Part shown: piece by piece, positions 16,375 to 26,417 of the stretch
How the letters are laid out: each line of letters starts with the position of its first letter
Position numbering within the stretch: position 1 is the first letter of the stretch
Assembly: GCA_964425315.1 (NCBI GenBank)
Contig: CAYRNB010000003.1
Location: 1 to 64,000 of the forward strand
From: Rhodoblastus sp964425315
GTDB lineage: Bacteria > Pseudomonadota > Alphaproteobacteria > Rhizobiales > Beijerinckiaceae
DNA length: 64,000 nt
Direction: 5' to 3'
Notes under the pieces: generated by a model
Databases searched by the model: none
Told to the model about the DNA's origin: nothing
Seen by the model: only the letters and a program-made list of their open reading frames with translations
Made by a program: the position numbers and the translations under genes

Positions 16375-19343
16375 ATGTTGGGAAATCTTGCGAAGAAAGT
16401 TTTCGGCACGGCCAATGAACGCCGCTTGAAGGCCTATCGGGCCAGGGTCCAGGCCATCAATGCCCTGGAGCCGGAAATCGCCGCCCTTTCGGATGAGGCC
16501 TTGCGGGCGCGCACCGACGAATTCCGCGCCCAGGTCGCCGCCGGCGCCAACCTCGACGATCTGCTCGTTCCGGCTTTTGCGACGGTGCGCGAGGCGGCCA
16601 AGCGGTCCTTCGGACAACGCCATTTCGACGTGCAGCTCGTCGGGGGCATGGTGCTCCATGAAGGCGCGATCGCGGAAATGAAGACCGGCGAGGGCAAGAC
16701 GCTGGTCGCGACTCTCGCCTGCTACCTCAACGCCCTGGGCGGCCAGGGCGTCCATGTCGTCACGGTCAACGATTATCTCGCCAGCCGCGACGCGGAAAAC
16801 ATGGGGCGGATTTATAATTTCCTCGGCCTGACCGTCGGCGTCATTGTGCATGGATTGGACGATGTCGAGCGCGCCGAGGCCTATGCCTGCGACATTACCT
16901 ACGGCACGAATAACGAATACGGCTTCGACTATCTGCGCGACAATATGAAATACGAGCTGAACCAGATGGTTCAGCGCGGCCACGCTTTCGCGATCGTCGA
17001 CGAGGTCGATTCGATCCTGATCGACGAGGCGCGCACGCCGCTGATCANNNNNNNNNNNNNNNNNNNNNNNNNNNNNNNNNNNNNNNNNNNNNNNNNNNNN
17101 NNNNNNNNNNNNNNNNNNNNNNNNNNNNNNNNNNNNNNNNNNNNNNNATCGTCGACGAGGTCGATTCGATCCTGATCGACGAGGCGCGCACGCCGCTGAT
17201 CATTTCTGGCCCCTCCGACGACAAGTCCGATCTTTATAACGCCATAGACAAGATCATTCCGCGTCTCGGCCCCGAAGATTTCGAAGTCGACGAGAAACAG
17301 CGCAGCGCCAATCTGACCGAGGACGGCAACGAGAAGATGGAGCAGTGGCTGCGCGAGGCCGGCATTTTGACCGAGGGCTCGCTTTACGAGGCCTCCAATG
17401 TGACCCTGGTCCATCACGTCAACCAGGCGTTGCGCGCCCACAAATTGTTCCACCGCGACAAGGACTATATCGTCCGCAATGACGAAGTCGTGATCATCGA
17501 CGAATTCACCGGCCGCATGATGCCCGGCCGGCGCTATTCGGAAGGCCAGCATCAGGCGCTCGAAGCCAAGGAAGGCGTGACGGTCCAGCCGGAAAACGTG
17601 ACTTTGGCCTCGATCACCTTCCAGAATTATTTCCGGCTCTATAAGAAACTGGCGGGGATGACCGGCACGGCGGTGACCGAGTCCGAGGAATTCGCCGAGA
17701 TCTATAAGCTCGACGTGGTCGAGATTCCCACCAATATGCCAGTGATCCGCATCGACGCCGACGACGAGGTTTATCGCTCGTCCAGGGAAAAGCTCACCGC
17801 GATCGTCAACGAAATCGAATCGGCCAACGCCATAGCCCAACCGCTGCTCGTCGGCACCACTTCGATCGAGAAATCCGAGCAGCTCGCCGACTTCCTCAAG
17901 AGCAAGGGCTATAAGATGATCGATTTCGGCGCGCCCGGCGCGCTGGACAAGCTTTACGCCTCGGCCCGATCCGGCAAGCCGTCGAAGAATTTCGCCGTGC
18001 TCAACGCGCGCTTCCACGAGCAGGAGGCCTATATCGTCGCGGAAGCCGGCGTGCCGGGCGCGATCACCATCGCCACCAATATGGCCGGCCGCGGCACCGA
18101 TATTCAGCTCGGCGGCAATCTCGACATGCGCCTGAAACAGGAGTGCGCGGAACTCGAAGGAGAGGAGCGGGCGGCTAAGGAAGAGGCGATCCGCGCCGAA
18201 ATCGCCGAGTTCAAGCAGAAGGCGCTCAACGCCGGCGGCCTCTATATCATCGGCACCGAGCGGCACGAAAGCCGCCGCATTGATAATCAGTTGCGCGGCC
18301 GCTCGGGCCGCCAGGGCGATCCCGGCAAATCGAAATTTTTTCTGGCCCTCGACGACGATCTGATGCGCATCTTCGGCTCCGACCGCATGGACTCGATGCT
18401 GCGCAAGCTCGGCCTGCAGGAAGGCGAGGCGATCATCCACCCCTGGATCAACAAGGCGCTGGAAAAGGCGCAGCAGAAGGTCGAGGCGCGCAATTTCGAC
18501 ATGCGCAAGAACGTGTTGAAATATGACGACGTGATGAACGACCAGCGCAAGGTGGTGTTCGAGCAGCGCCGCGAAATGATGGCGCAGGATTCGCTCGAGG
18601 AAATCATTGCGGATATGCGCCAGGCGGTCATCGAAGACCTGATTTCCCGCCATGTTCCGCACGACGCCTATCCGGAGGCCTGGGACATCGCCGGCCTGGA
18701 GGAAGAGGTCAGGGAGAAACTCAATCTCGAACTGCCGCTCGCCGAATGGGCCAAGGAAGAAGGCATAGCCGACGAGGAATTGCGCGAGAGGCTGGAAAAA
18801 GCCTCTGACGAATCCTATGCGGCGCGCGAAAAGCTCAATTCGCCGGAAATCACCCGCTATATCGAAAAGCAGGTGCTGCTGCAGACGCTCGACCAATTGT
18901 GGCGCGAACATCTGGTCGTGCTCGACCATCTACGCCAGGTCATCGGCTGGCGCGGCATGGCCCAGCGCGACCCGCTCAACGAATATAAGTCCGAGGCGTT
19001 CGAGCTTTTCGACAAGCTCATCACGCAATTGCGCGAAATGGTGACTGCGCAGTTGAATCGTGTCGAAGTTTCGCATGAGCCGCCGCCCGAATTGCAACTG
19101 CCGCCGATGCAGGCGTCGCATTTCGATCCGTCGACCGGCGAGGACGAATTGGCCCTTGCGCAGATCAATGCGGCGATCGAGGCCGGCGAATTCTCGCCGC
19201 GCGCCCTGGGCGCTTCGTCGCGGGGATCGGCGGCGGCGCGCGATCCCAACGATCCGCGCAGCTGGGGCCGCGTCGGCCGCAACGAACCCTGCCCCTGCGG
19301 CTCGGGCAAGAAATTCAAACATTGCCACGGCGTCCTGGTCTGA
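16375..19343 (+). CDS. secA: Preprotein translocase ATPase SecA (interrupted only by a false assembly gap)
   Basis: ATP-driven motor of the SecYEG export channel. The N-terminal nucleotide domain has Walker A MKTGEGKT (residues 102-109) and the VDEVDSILIDEARTPLI block. The second half carries GTTSIEKSE, NMAGRGTDIQLGGN and RGRSGRQGD. The C-terminus ends in the SecB/phospholipid-binding zinc motif EPCPCGSGKKFKHCHG. A run of 100 N at 17048-17147 breaks the frame, but the 55 bases on each side of it are identical. Collapsing one copy plus the N removes 155 bases and restores one frame of 937 residues, the normal SecA length. The gene is therefore intact. Confidence 0.97.
16993..17202. repeat. Exact 55-bp duplication flanking the N gap (assembly artefact)
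   Basis: Positions 16993-17047 and 17148-17202 are identical over all 55 bases. Both encode the same SecA segment, IVDEVDSILIDEARTPLI. This is what results when two contigs ending in the same k-mer are joined with a fixed-length N spacer instead of being merged. Confidence 0.95.
17048..17147. other. Scaffold gap of exactly 100 N
   Basis: Fixed-size gap filler with no sequence information. Because its two flanks overlap by 55 bp, the real distance between the flanks is negative and nothing is missing. Confidence 0.97.
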
Positions 19344-19389
19344 CGGCGGAGCCTGCGGCAAAGGGAGACTCGTCTCCGGGGCGGGTGAA

Positions 19390-21588
19390 ATGAGCGAGGG
19401 GGGCGCAACCGACGGAGAAGCCGTCGCCGACGTGCTGGTCCCCGTCGCCGTCGATCAGCCCTATTCCTATCGCGTTCCGGCCGGGATGAAGCCGGCGGCG
19501 GGCGATTTTGTCGCCGTTTCCCTGGGGTCGCGCGAATCGCCGGGCGTGGTCTGGGCGTTGCGGTCCGGCCAGGCCGACAATCTTAAACCCGTCCTGGCGC
19601 GCCGCGATTGGCCGCCCTTGCCGCCGAATTTGCGAAAATTCATCGACTGGGTGGCGAACTGGACCTTGGCGCCGCGCGGCATGGTTTTACGCATGACGAC
19701 GCGCGCGGCGGAGGGGGCGGGCGAAGAGCCGGTGCGGATCGGCGTGCGCGCCACCGGCGCCGCGCCGCGCCGTCTCACGCCGGCGCGCGCGCGGGCGCTG
19801 AAGGCGGCGGAAGGTGGGCTTGCCTCGGGCAAGGCGGACCTGGCCCGCCGGGCCGGCGTTTCTCCCGCCGTGATCGACGCTTTGGTCGATGACGGCGCGC
19901 TGGAGGCCGTCGCACTGCCGCCCGAAAAAGCCGCCGCTCCGGCCGACCCCGATTTCGCCGCGCCGCTTCTGTCGCCCGATCAGGAGCGGGCGGCGCAGGA
20001 ATTGCGCGGGGCTGTGGCCTCCCGCGCCTTCAAACCCATTCTGCTCGAAGGCGTCACGGGCTCCGGCAAGACCGAAGTCTATTTCGAAGCCGTGGCGGAA
20101 GCTTTGCGCGCCGGCGGCCAAGTCCTGATCCTCATGCCGGAAATCGCCCTCACCGCCCAGTTTCTCGAACGATTTGCGGCGCGTTTCGGGCATCGCCCGG
20201 TCGAATGGCATTCGGGTCTCTCGCCGCGTCGCCGCGCCCGGGCGTGGCGCGACATCGCCCAAGGCGAAGCCGGAGTGGTCGCGGGAGCGCGCTCGGCGCT
20301 TTTCCTTCCCTTCGCCGAACTGCGCCTCATCGTCGTCGATGAAGAACATGACGCCGGCTATAAACAGGAGGACGGCGTCGTCTATCACGCCCGCGACATG
20401 GCGGTGGTGAGGGGCCAGATCGAAAGCTGCGCCGTCATTCTCGCCTCGGCCACGCCTTCGGTCGAGACGCGAGAGAACGCGCGCCTCGGCCGCTACGGCC
20501 ATTTGCGGCTGAAAAACCGCTTCGCCGGCCGCGAACTGCCGATGATCGAAGCCATAGACCTGCGAAAGGAGGGTCCGCGCCGCGGAAAATGGATCGCGCC
20601 GCGTCTTGCCGAGGCCATGCGCGAAAATTTCGCCCGCAAGGAGCAGGTCCTGCTTTTTCTCAACCGGCGCGGCTATGCGCCGGTGACGCTATGCGTCGCC
20701 TGCGGCCACAAATTCGAATGTCCGAATTGCTCGGCCTGGCTGGTCGAACATCGCTATCGCCGCGCCCTCGTCTGCCATCATTGCGGCCACGTCGAGCGCC
20801 GCCCGGACGTCTGCCCGGCCTGCGGCGCGAAGGAATCCCTGACCGCCTGCGGACCGGGGGTGGAGCGCCTGGCGGAAGAGGCGGCCGAACTCTTCCCCGA
20901 CATTCGGCAATTGGTGCTTTCCTCGGACATGGCGGGCGGGACGGAAAGGATGCGGGCCGAATTGCGGGCCGTGGCCGAGCATGAATTCGATCTCGTCATC
21001 GGCACGCAACTGGTCGCCAAGGGCCATAATTTTCCGCAACTGACCTTGGTCGGGGTGGTGGACGCCGATATCGGTCTGGCGAGCGGCGACCCGCGCGCCG
21101 CGGAGCGCACGTTTCAACTGCTCAACCAGGTCGCTGGCCGCGCCGGACGCGGCGAAAAGCCGGGCCGCGCCTTTCTGCAAAGCTGGCAGATCGATCATCC
21201 CGTAATGCGCGCCCTGCTCTCCGGCGATTTCGAGCGCTTTTACGCGCAGGAGACGCAGATGCGGCGCGACGCCGGCCTGCCGCCTTTCGGCAGGCTCGCC
21301 GCCATCATCGTTTCGGGTTCGGATCGCGCCGCTGCCGAGGCTCACGCCCGCGCCCTGGCCCGCGCCGCCGCGCCCGCTCAAACGCCTGGCGATGACGAGA
21401 TTGTCGTACTGGGGCCTGCCGAAGCGCCGCTGGCGGTTTTGCGCGGCAAATATCGCCTGCGTTTGCTGGTCAAGGCGCCGCGCTGCGCCGACCTCCAGGG
21501 CTTCCTGCGCCGGATGCTGCGGCAGGCGCCCAAGCCGCGCGGCGGCGTCCGGGTGATAGTCGATGTCGACCCTCACAATTTTTTGTGA
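19390..21588 (+). CDS. priA: Primosomal protein N' (replication restart helicase PriA)
   Basis: 3'-5' superfamily-2 helicase that reloads the replisome at collapsed forks. From ATG 19390 the product is 732 residues. The N-terminal DNA-binding domain starts VLVPVAVDQPYSYRVP. Helicase motif I is EGVTGSGKTEVYFEA, motif II VDEEHDAGYKQ, and HARDMAVVRG follows. The zinc-binding insertion has four CxxC pairs (CVACGHKFECPNC ... CHHCG ... CPACG). GRAGRGEKPGRAFLQ lies in the C-terminal helicase lobe. The start 46 bp after secA gives the family's usual N-terminus; longer in-frame extensions overlap secA and are unlikely. Confidence 0.96.
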   Translation: MSEGGATDGEAVADVLVPVAVDQPYSYRVPAGMKPAAGDFVAVSLGSRESPGVVWALRSGQADNLKPVLARRDWPPLPPNLRKFIDWVANWTLAPRGMVLRMTTRAAEGAGEEPVRIGVRATGAAPRRLTPARARALKAAEGGLASGKADLARRAGVSPAVIDALVDDGALEAVALPPEKAAAPADPDFAAPLLSPDQERAAQELRGAVASRAFKPILLEGVTGSGKTEVYFEAVAEALRAGGQVLILMPEIALTAQFLERFAARFGHRPVEWHSGLSPRRRARAWRDIAQGEAGVVAGARSALFLPFAELRLIVVDEEHDAGYKQEDGVVYHARDMAVVRGQIESCAVILASATPSVETRENARLGRYGHLRLKNRFAGRELPMIEAIDLRKEGPRRGKWIAPRLAEAMRENFARKEQVLLFLNRRGYAPVTLCVACGHKFECPNCSAWLVEHRYRRALVCHHCGHVERRPDVCPACGAKESLTACGPGVERLAEEAAELFPDIRQLVLSSDMAGGTERMRAELRAVAEHEFDLVIGTQLVAKGHNFPQLTLVGVVDADIGLASGDPRAAERTFQLLNQVAGRAGRGEKPGRAFLQSWQIDHPVMRALLSGDFERFYAQETQMRRDAGLPPFGRLAAIIVSGSDRAAAEAHARALARAAAPAQTPGDDEIVVLGPAEAPLAVLRGKYRLRLLVKAPRCADLQGFLRRMLRQAPKPRGGVRVIVDVDPHNFL

Positions 21589-21811
21589 TTTTTAAGCATT
21601 TCCGTTCGTCCATTATCCCAAAGCCTTACTTTTGCAGTCTCTCTTCCGGTTGCGCGGCGTGGTCCCCTATGTTAGGTCAGCCGCGCCTTTCGAGGAGGGG
21701 CTCGCCAAAGGCCCGTTTCCAAGACGTTTCCGTCTTGCGACGATGCGGCCAGGGGCGCCGGATCCCGAGAGCGCTGGAAGATTGTTCGCTCGCAGAAGGG
21801 GGCTTTTCCGC

Positions 21812-22384
21812 GTGGCTGAAGTCGACGAGTCACAAAATCCGACGTCGGGCGTCGCGGAGCGCTATGCCCAGGCCCTTTTCTCCTTGGCGCGGGAACAAAA
21901 TGTCGCCGACGCCGTCGCTGACGCCTTGCGCAATTTCGCAGATACGATCGCCCAAAGCGCCGATCTGCAGCGCTTCGTGAAAAGCCCCGTCTTTTCGGCC
22001 GAGGAGCAGCTCAAGGCGATCGGAGCGCTGCTCGACAAATTCGGTTTCAGCGGCATCACCGCCAATTTCATCAAGCTCGTCGCCGCCAAGCGGCGACTCT
22101 TCGTTCTTCCCGACATGATCCGCGCCTATCTCGCGCTGAACGACGCGGCCAAGGGCGTGACGCATGCGCAGGTCACGGTCGCCGAACCGCTTTCGCCCGA
22201 GCAGATGACCTCCGTCGAAAGCGCCTTGCGCGAGGTTTCGGGCGGCAAGACCGTGAGGGTCAACGTCAACCTCGATCCAGAAATCATCGGCGGCATCGTC
22301 GTCAAGCTCGGCTCGCGCATGGTCGACGCCTCGCTGAAAACCAAACTCAATTCGCTCCGCACACGTATGAAAGAGGTCGGCTGA
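21812..22384 (+). CDS. atpH: ATP synthase F1 delta subunit
   Basis: Peripheral-stalk subunit joining the F1 head to the b subunits. GTG 21812 gives a 190-residue protein of normal length. The OSCP/delta pattern is visible: SGVAERYAQALFSLAREQ near the N-terminus and the C-terminal motif DPEIIGGIVVKLGSRMVDASLKTKLNSL. The start is inferred from homology, since several in-frame starts exist further upstream; an AGAAGGGGG stretch lies about 14 nt before the GTG. It opens the atpHAGDC operon, and its stop overlaps the atpA ATG. Confidence 0.92.
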   Translation: MAEVDESQNPTSGVAERYAQALFSLAREQNVADAVADALRNFADTIAQSADLQRFVKSPVFSAEEQLKAIGALLDKFGFSGITANFIKLVAAKRRLFVLPDMIRAYLALNDAAKGVTHAQVTVAEPLSPEQMTSVESALREVSGGKTVRVNVNLDPEIIGGIVVKLGSRMVDASLKTKLNSLRTRMKEVG

Positions 22385-23913
22385 TGGATATCCGCGCCGC
22401 AGAAATTTCCGCGATTCTCAAGAACGAGATCGAAAATTTCGGCAATGAAGCCCAGATCACCGAAGTCGGCCAGGTGCTGTCGGTCGGCGACGGCATCGCC
22501 CGCGTCTACGGACTCGACAATGTCCAGGCCGGCGAAATGGTCGAGTTCGAGAACGGCATCCGCGGCATGGCGCTCAACCTCGAGAGCGACAATGTCGGCG
22601 TGGTTATTTTCGGCTCCGACCGCGACATCAAGGAAGGCCAGACGGTCAAGCGCACCGGCGCCATCGTCGACGCGCCCGTCGGAAAGGAGCTTCTCGGCCG
22701 CGTCGTCGACGCGCTCGGCAACCCCATCGACGGCAAGGGCCCGATCAACGCCACCAAGCGCGCTCGCGTCGATGTCAAGGCCCCCGGCATCATTCCGCGG
22801 AAATCGGTGCACGAGCCGATGGCGACCGGGCTCAAGGCCATCGACGCCCTGATCCCGATCGGCCGCGGCCAGCGCGAACTGATCATCGGCGACCGCCAGA
22901 CCGGCAAGACGGCGGTGGCGCTCGACACCATCCTCAACCAGAAGTCGCTCAACCAGAGCGATGACGAGAGCATCAAGCTCTATTGCGTTTATGTCGCGGT
23001 CGGTCAGAAGCGCTCCACCGTCGCCCAATTCGTCAAGGTGCTGGAGGAAAACGGCGCGCTGGAATATTCCATCATCGTCGCCGCCACCGCCTCGGACCCG
23101 GCTCCGATGCAGTTCCTCGCCCCCTTCGCCGGTGCGACCATGGGCGAATATTTCCGCGACAACGGCATGCATTCGCTGATGGTCTATGACGATCTCACCA
23201 AGCAGGCCGTCGCCTATCGCCAGATGTCGCTGCTGCTGCGCCGCCCGCCGGGCCGCGAAGCCTATCCCGGCGACGTTTTCTATCTCCATAGCCGCCTGCT
23301 GGAGCGCGCCGCCAAGCTCAACGACGACAACGGCGCCGGCTCGATGACCGCCCTGCCGGTGATCGAAACCCAGGCCAACGACGTGTCGGCCTATATTCCG
23401 ACCAATGTCATCTCGATCACCGACGGCCAGATCTTCCTCGAAACCGACCTTTTCTACCAGGGCATTCGCCCGGCGGTGAACGTCGGCCTCTCGGTGTCGC
23501 GCGTCGGCTCTTCGGCGCAGACCAAGGCGATGAAGAAGGTCGCGGGCAAGATCAAGGGCGAACTGGCGCAATATCGCGAAATGGCCGCCTTCGCGCAGTT
23601 CGGCTCCGACCTGGACGCCACGACCCAGCGCCTGCTCAATCGCGGCGCGCGCCTGACGGAATTGCTGAAACAGGCGCAGTTCACGCCGCTCAAGATGGAA
23701 GAGCAGGTTTGCGTGATCTACGCTGGCGTCAACGGCTATCTCGACGTTTTGGCGGTCAATCGCATCAAGGCTTATGAGGACGGGCTTCTCGCGCTGCTGC
23801 GCGCCAGCCACGCCGATATTCTGGAGTCGATCCGCTCGTCGCGCGATCTGTCCGACGCCACGGGCAACCAGCTCAAGGCCGTGATCGAAGGCTATACCAA
23901 ATCCTTCGCTTAA
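22384..23913 (+). CDS. atpA: ATP synthase F1 alpha subunit
   Basis: Non-catalytic nucleotide-binding subunit of F1. The 509 residues have the typical opening MDIRAAEISAILKNEIENF, Walker A GDRQTGKT, the LVVYDDLTK-type segment (here LMVYDDLTKQAVAYRQ) and the arginine-finger region TNVISITDGQIFLE...RPAVNVGLSVSRVGSSAQ. Length is standard. It is coupled to atpH by overlap and separated from atpG by 88 bp containing a strong hairpin. Confidence 0.98.
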   Translation: MDIRAAEISAILKNEIENFGNEAQITEVGQVLSVGDGIARVYGLDNVQAGEMVEFENGIRGMALNLESDNVGVVIFGSDRDIKEGQTVKRTGAIVDAPVGKELLGRVVDALGNPIDGKGPINATKRARVDVKAPGIIPRKSVHEPMATGLKAIDALIPIGRGQRELIIGDRQTGKTAVALDTILNQKSLNQSDDESIKLYCVYVAVGQKRSTVAQFVKVLEENGALEYSIIVAATASDPAPMQFLAPFAGATMGEYFRDNGMHSLMVYDDLTKQAVAYRQMSLLLRRPPGREAYPGDVFYLHSRLLERAAKLNDDNGAGSMTALPVIETQANDVSAYIPTNVISITDGQIFLETDLFYQGIRPAVNVGLSVSRVGSSAQTKAMKKVAGKIKGELAQYREMAAFAQFGSDLDATTQRLLNRGARLTELLKQAQFTPLKMEEQVCVIYAGVNGYLDVLAVNRIKAYEDGLLALLRASHADILESIRSSRDLSDATGNQLKAVIEGYTKSFA

Positions 23914-23923
23914 AAATCGCATC

Positions 23924-23952
23924 GAGCCCGGCGTCGCGGCGACGGCGGGCTC
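23924..23952 (+). promoter_or_regulatory. Intercistronic hairpin between atpA and atpG
   Basis: GAGCCCG (23924-23930) pairs with CGGGCTC (23946-23952), and the interior CGTCGC/GCGACG can extend the stem after one G-G mismatch. No T-run follows. The likely role is mRNA processing or stability, adjusting the higher yield of alpha relative to gamma, rather than termination. Confidence 0.5.
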
Positions 23953-24001
23953 GCCTCCATGATCGCTCCCCTCGTCGGGGCGACAGTCGAGCGGATCAAC
24001 T

Positions 24002-24868
24002 ATGGCCTCGTTGAAGGACCTTCGCAATCGCATCGCCTCGGTCAAGGCGACGCAGAAAATCACCAAGGCCATGCAGATGGTCGCGGCGGCGAAATTGCGT
24101 CGCGCGCAGCAGGCGGCCGAAGCGGCGCGTCCCTTTGCCGAACGCATGGACGCGGTCTTGGACAATCTGGCCTCCAGCCTCGCCGGGCCGGGGCATCCAT
24201 TGCTGTCCGGCAATGGCAAGGACGAGGTTCATCTGCTGATCGTCGCCACCGCCGAACGCGGCCTATGCGGCGGCTTCAACACGTCCATCGTCCGCCTGGC
24301 GCGCGAAAAGGCGCTCACTCTGCAGGCAGAGGGCAAGGTGGTGAAGATCCTCTGCATCGGCAAGAAGGGTCACGACCAGCTGCGCCGCCAGTTCGAAAAG
24401 CAGATCGTCGAAGTGATCGACCTGCGCGCCTTGCGCCAGATCGGCTTCGACGACGCCGTCGGCATCGGCAAGAAGATCATCGCCATGTTCGACGAGGGCG
24501 AATTCGACGCCGCGACCTTGTTCTATTCGAAGTTCCGCTCGGTGATCCTGCAGATCCCGACGGCGCAGCAGTTGATCCCCGCGCCGGTCGGCAAAGACGG
24601 CAAGAAGACCAAGGCGATCTATGATTACGAGCCGGATCAGGACGAAATTCTCGCCGCGCTCCTGCCGCGCAACATTTCGGTGCAGATTTTCCGCGCTCTT
24701 CTGGAAAACGCCGCGTCTGAACAGGGCGCCCGCATGAGCGCCATGGACAGCGCCACCCGCAACGCCGGCGAAATGATCAGAAAGCAGACGACCATCTACA
24801 ACCGGACCCGTCAGGCGATGATCACCAAGGAACTGATCGAAATCATCTCGGGCGCGGAAGCGCTCTGA
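24002..24868 (+). CDS. atpG: ATP synthase F1 gamma subunit
   Basis: Central rotor shaft of F1. The 288-residue protein begins MASLKDLRNRIASVKATQKI and continues KAMQMVAAAKLRRAQ, the conserved N-terminal coiled-coil helix. It ends with the matching C-terminal helix RNAGEMIRKQTTIYNRTRQA followed by ITKELIEIISGAEAL. The segment TAERGLCGGFNT is also diagnostic. The length is typical of alphaproteobacterial gamma. It lies in the atp operon between atpA and atpD. Confidence 0.98.
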   Translation: MASLKDLRNRIASVKATQKITKAMQMVAAAKLRRAQQAAEAARPFAERMDAVLDNLASSLAGPGHPLLSGNGKDEVHLLIVATAERGLCGGFNTSIVRLAREKALTLQAEGKVVKILCIGKKGHDQLRRQFEKQIVEVIDLRALRQIGFDDAVGIGKKIIAMFDEGEFDAATLFYSKFRSVILQIPTAQQLIPAPVGKDGKKTKAIYDYEPDQDEILAALLPRNISVQIFRALLENAASEQGARMSAMDSATRNAGEMIRKQTTIYNRTRQAMITKELIEIISGAEAL

Positions 24869-24893
24869 CCGTTTAAAAATGTGAGGACGAAAA

Positions 24894-26333
24894 ATGGCTG
24901 ATCTTCCCCAGGGCCACGTCACCCAGGTCATTGGCGCGGTTGTCGACGTGAAGTTCGACGGTCCCCTGCCGGAAATCCTGAATGCGTTGGAGACGACCAA
25001 TAACGGCCAGCGCCTGGTGCTCGAAGTCGCCCAGCATCTCGGCGAAAATTCCGTGCGCTGCATCGCCATGGACGTTTCCGAAGGCCTGGTTCGCGGCCAG
25101 CCGGTGCGCGACACCGGCGCGCCGATCATGGTTCCCGTTGGCGTCGGCACGCTTGGCCGCATCATCAACGTCATCGGCGATCCTGTGGACGAAGCCGGTT
25201 CGGTTCCGAACGAGGGCCTGCGCGCCATCCACCAGCCGGCGCCGAGCTACGCCGAACAGGCGACGGAAGCGCAGATTCTCGAAACCGGCATCAAGGTCGT
25301 GGACCTGCTCGCGCCTTACGCCAAAGGCGGCAAGATCGGCCTGTTCGGCGGTGCGGGCGTCGGCAAGACCGTGCTGATCATGGAGCTGATCAACAATATC
25401 GCCAAGGCGCACGGCGGCTATTCGGTTTTCGCCGGCGTCGGCGAGCGCACCCGCGAGGGCAACGACCTTTATCATGAAATGATCGAAGGCGGCGTCAACA
25501 AGGATCCGAAGGAACATGGCGGCTCGACCGACGGCTCCAAATGCGCCCTGGTCTACGGCCAGATGAACGAGCCGCCCGGCGCCCGCGCCCGCGTCGCGCT
25601 CACCGGCCTGACCGTCGCCGAACATTTCCGCGACCAGGGTCAGGACGTGCTGTTCTTCGTCGACAACATCTTCCGCTTCACCCAGGCGGGTTCGGAAGTG
25701 TCGGCGCTGCTCGGCCGCATCCCCTCGGCGGTGGGCTATCAGCCGACGCTCGCCACCGACATGGGCGCGCTACAGGAACGCATCACCACCACCACCAAGG
25801 GTTCGATCACTTCGGTGCAGGCGATCTACGTCCCCGCCGACGACTTGACCGATCCGGCGCCGGCGACCTCCTTCGCCCATTTGGACGCGACCACCGTGTT
25901 GTCGCGCTCCATCGCGGAAAAGGGCATCTATCCGGCGGTCGATCCGCTCGATTCGACCTCGCGCATGCTGTCGCCTGGCGTCGTCGGCGAAGAGCATTAC
26001 GAAGTGGCGCGCAAGGTGCAGTCGACGCTGCAGCGTTACAAGTCGCTGCAGGACATCATTGCCATTCTCGGCATGGACGAATTGTCCGAAGAGGACAAGC
26101 TCGTCGTCGCCCGCGCGCGCAAAATCGAGCGCTTCCTGTCGCAGCCCTTCCATGTCGCGGAAGTCTTCACCGGCTCGCCCGGCAAGCTCGTGGCGCTCGC
26201 CGACACGATCAAGGGCTTCAAGGGCCTGGTCGAGGGCGAATACGACCATCTGCCTGAAGCGGCTTTCTATATGGTCGGCGCGATCGAGGAAGCCGTCGAA
26301 AAAGCGGCGAAACTGGCGGCCCAGGCGGCCTGA
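24894..26333 (+). CDS. atpD: ATP synthase F1 beta subunit (catalytic)
   Basis: Catalytic subunit of F1. The 479-residue protein has Walker A GGAGVGKT, the following GVGERTREGNDLYHEM, Walker B-type VLFFVDNIFRFTQ with the conserved ALLGRIPSAVGYQPTL, and the DELSEEDKL loop that interacts with gamma. It starts 25 bp after atpG with a GTGAGGA ribosome-binding site. All catalytic residues recognisable by eye are present. Confidence 0.98.
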   Translation: MADLPQGHVTQVIGAVVDVKFDGPLPEILNALETTNNGQRLVLEVAQHLGENSVRCIAMDVSEGLVRGQPVRDTGAPIMVPVGVGTLGRIINVIGDPVDEAGSVPNEGLRAIHQPAPSYAEQATEAQILETGIKVVDLLAPYAKGGKIGLFGGAGVGKTVLIMELINNIAKAHGGYSVFAGVGERTREGNDLYHEMIEGGVNKDPKEHGGSTDGSKCALVYGQMNEPPGARARVALTGLTVAEHFRDQGQDVLFFVDNIFRFTQAGSEVSALLGRIPSAVGYQPTLATDMGALQERITTTTKGSITSVQAIYVPADDLTDPAPATSFAHLDATTVLSRSIAEKGIYPAVDPLDSTSRMLSPGVVGEEHYEVARKVQSTLQRYKSLQDIIAILGMDELSEEDKLVVARARKIERFLSQPFHVAEVFTGSPGKLVALADTIKGFKGLVEGEYDHLPEAAFYMVGAIEEAVEKAAKLAAQAA

Positions 26334-26356
26334 TCGTCAAAGCCGACCTGATCGAG

Positions 26357-26385
26357 CGCGGCGCGGCGCAAAATTCCGCGCCGCG
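26357..26385 (+). promoter_or_regulatory. Intercistronic hairpin between atpD and atpC
   Basis: CGCGGCGCGG (26357-26366) is perfectly complementary to CCGCGCCGCG (26376-26385), giving a 10-bp all-GC stem with a 9-nt A/T-rich loop. No T-run follows. This very stable structure probably protects the upstream atpD mRNA end or reduces read-through into atpC. Confidence 0.55.
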
Positions 26386-26417
26386 GCAGGCGGCAAATCC
26401 CAGTTTTGGAGCGTCTC

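Noticed and set aside
16112..16429. Upstream reading frame overlapping the secA start as a SecM-like secretion monitor
   Set aside because: It starts at TTG inside the promoter -35 box, has no signal peptide or arrest-like motif and runs into secA out of frame.
16971..18929. Long (652-codon) reading frame opposite secA
   Set aside because: It is antisense to a fully conserved secA, crosses the N gap and has no domain. High GC content produces such shadows.
16375..19343. secA read as two fragments or a frameshifted pseudogene
   Set aside because: The break is explained exactly by the 100-N run and the 55-bp duplicated flank; collapsing them restores one frame.
22126..24219. 697-codon reading frame opposite atpH-atpA-atpG
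   Set aside because: It spans three conserved atp genes on the opposite strand and has no recognisable domain.
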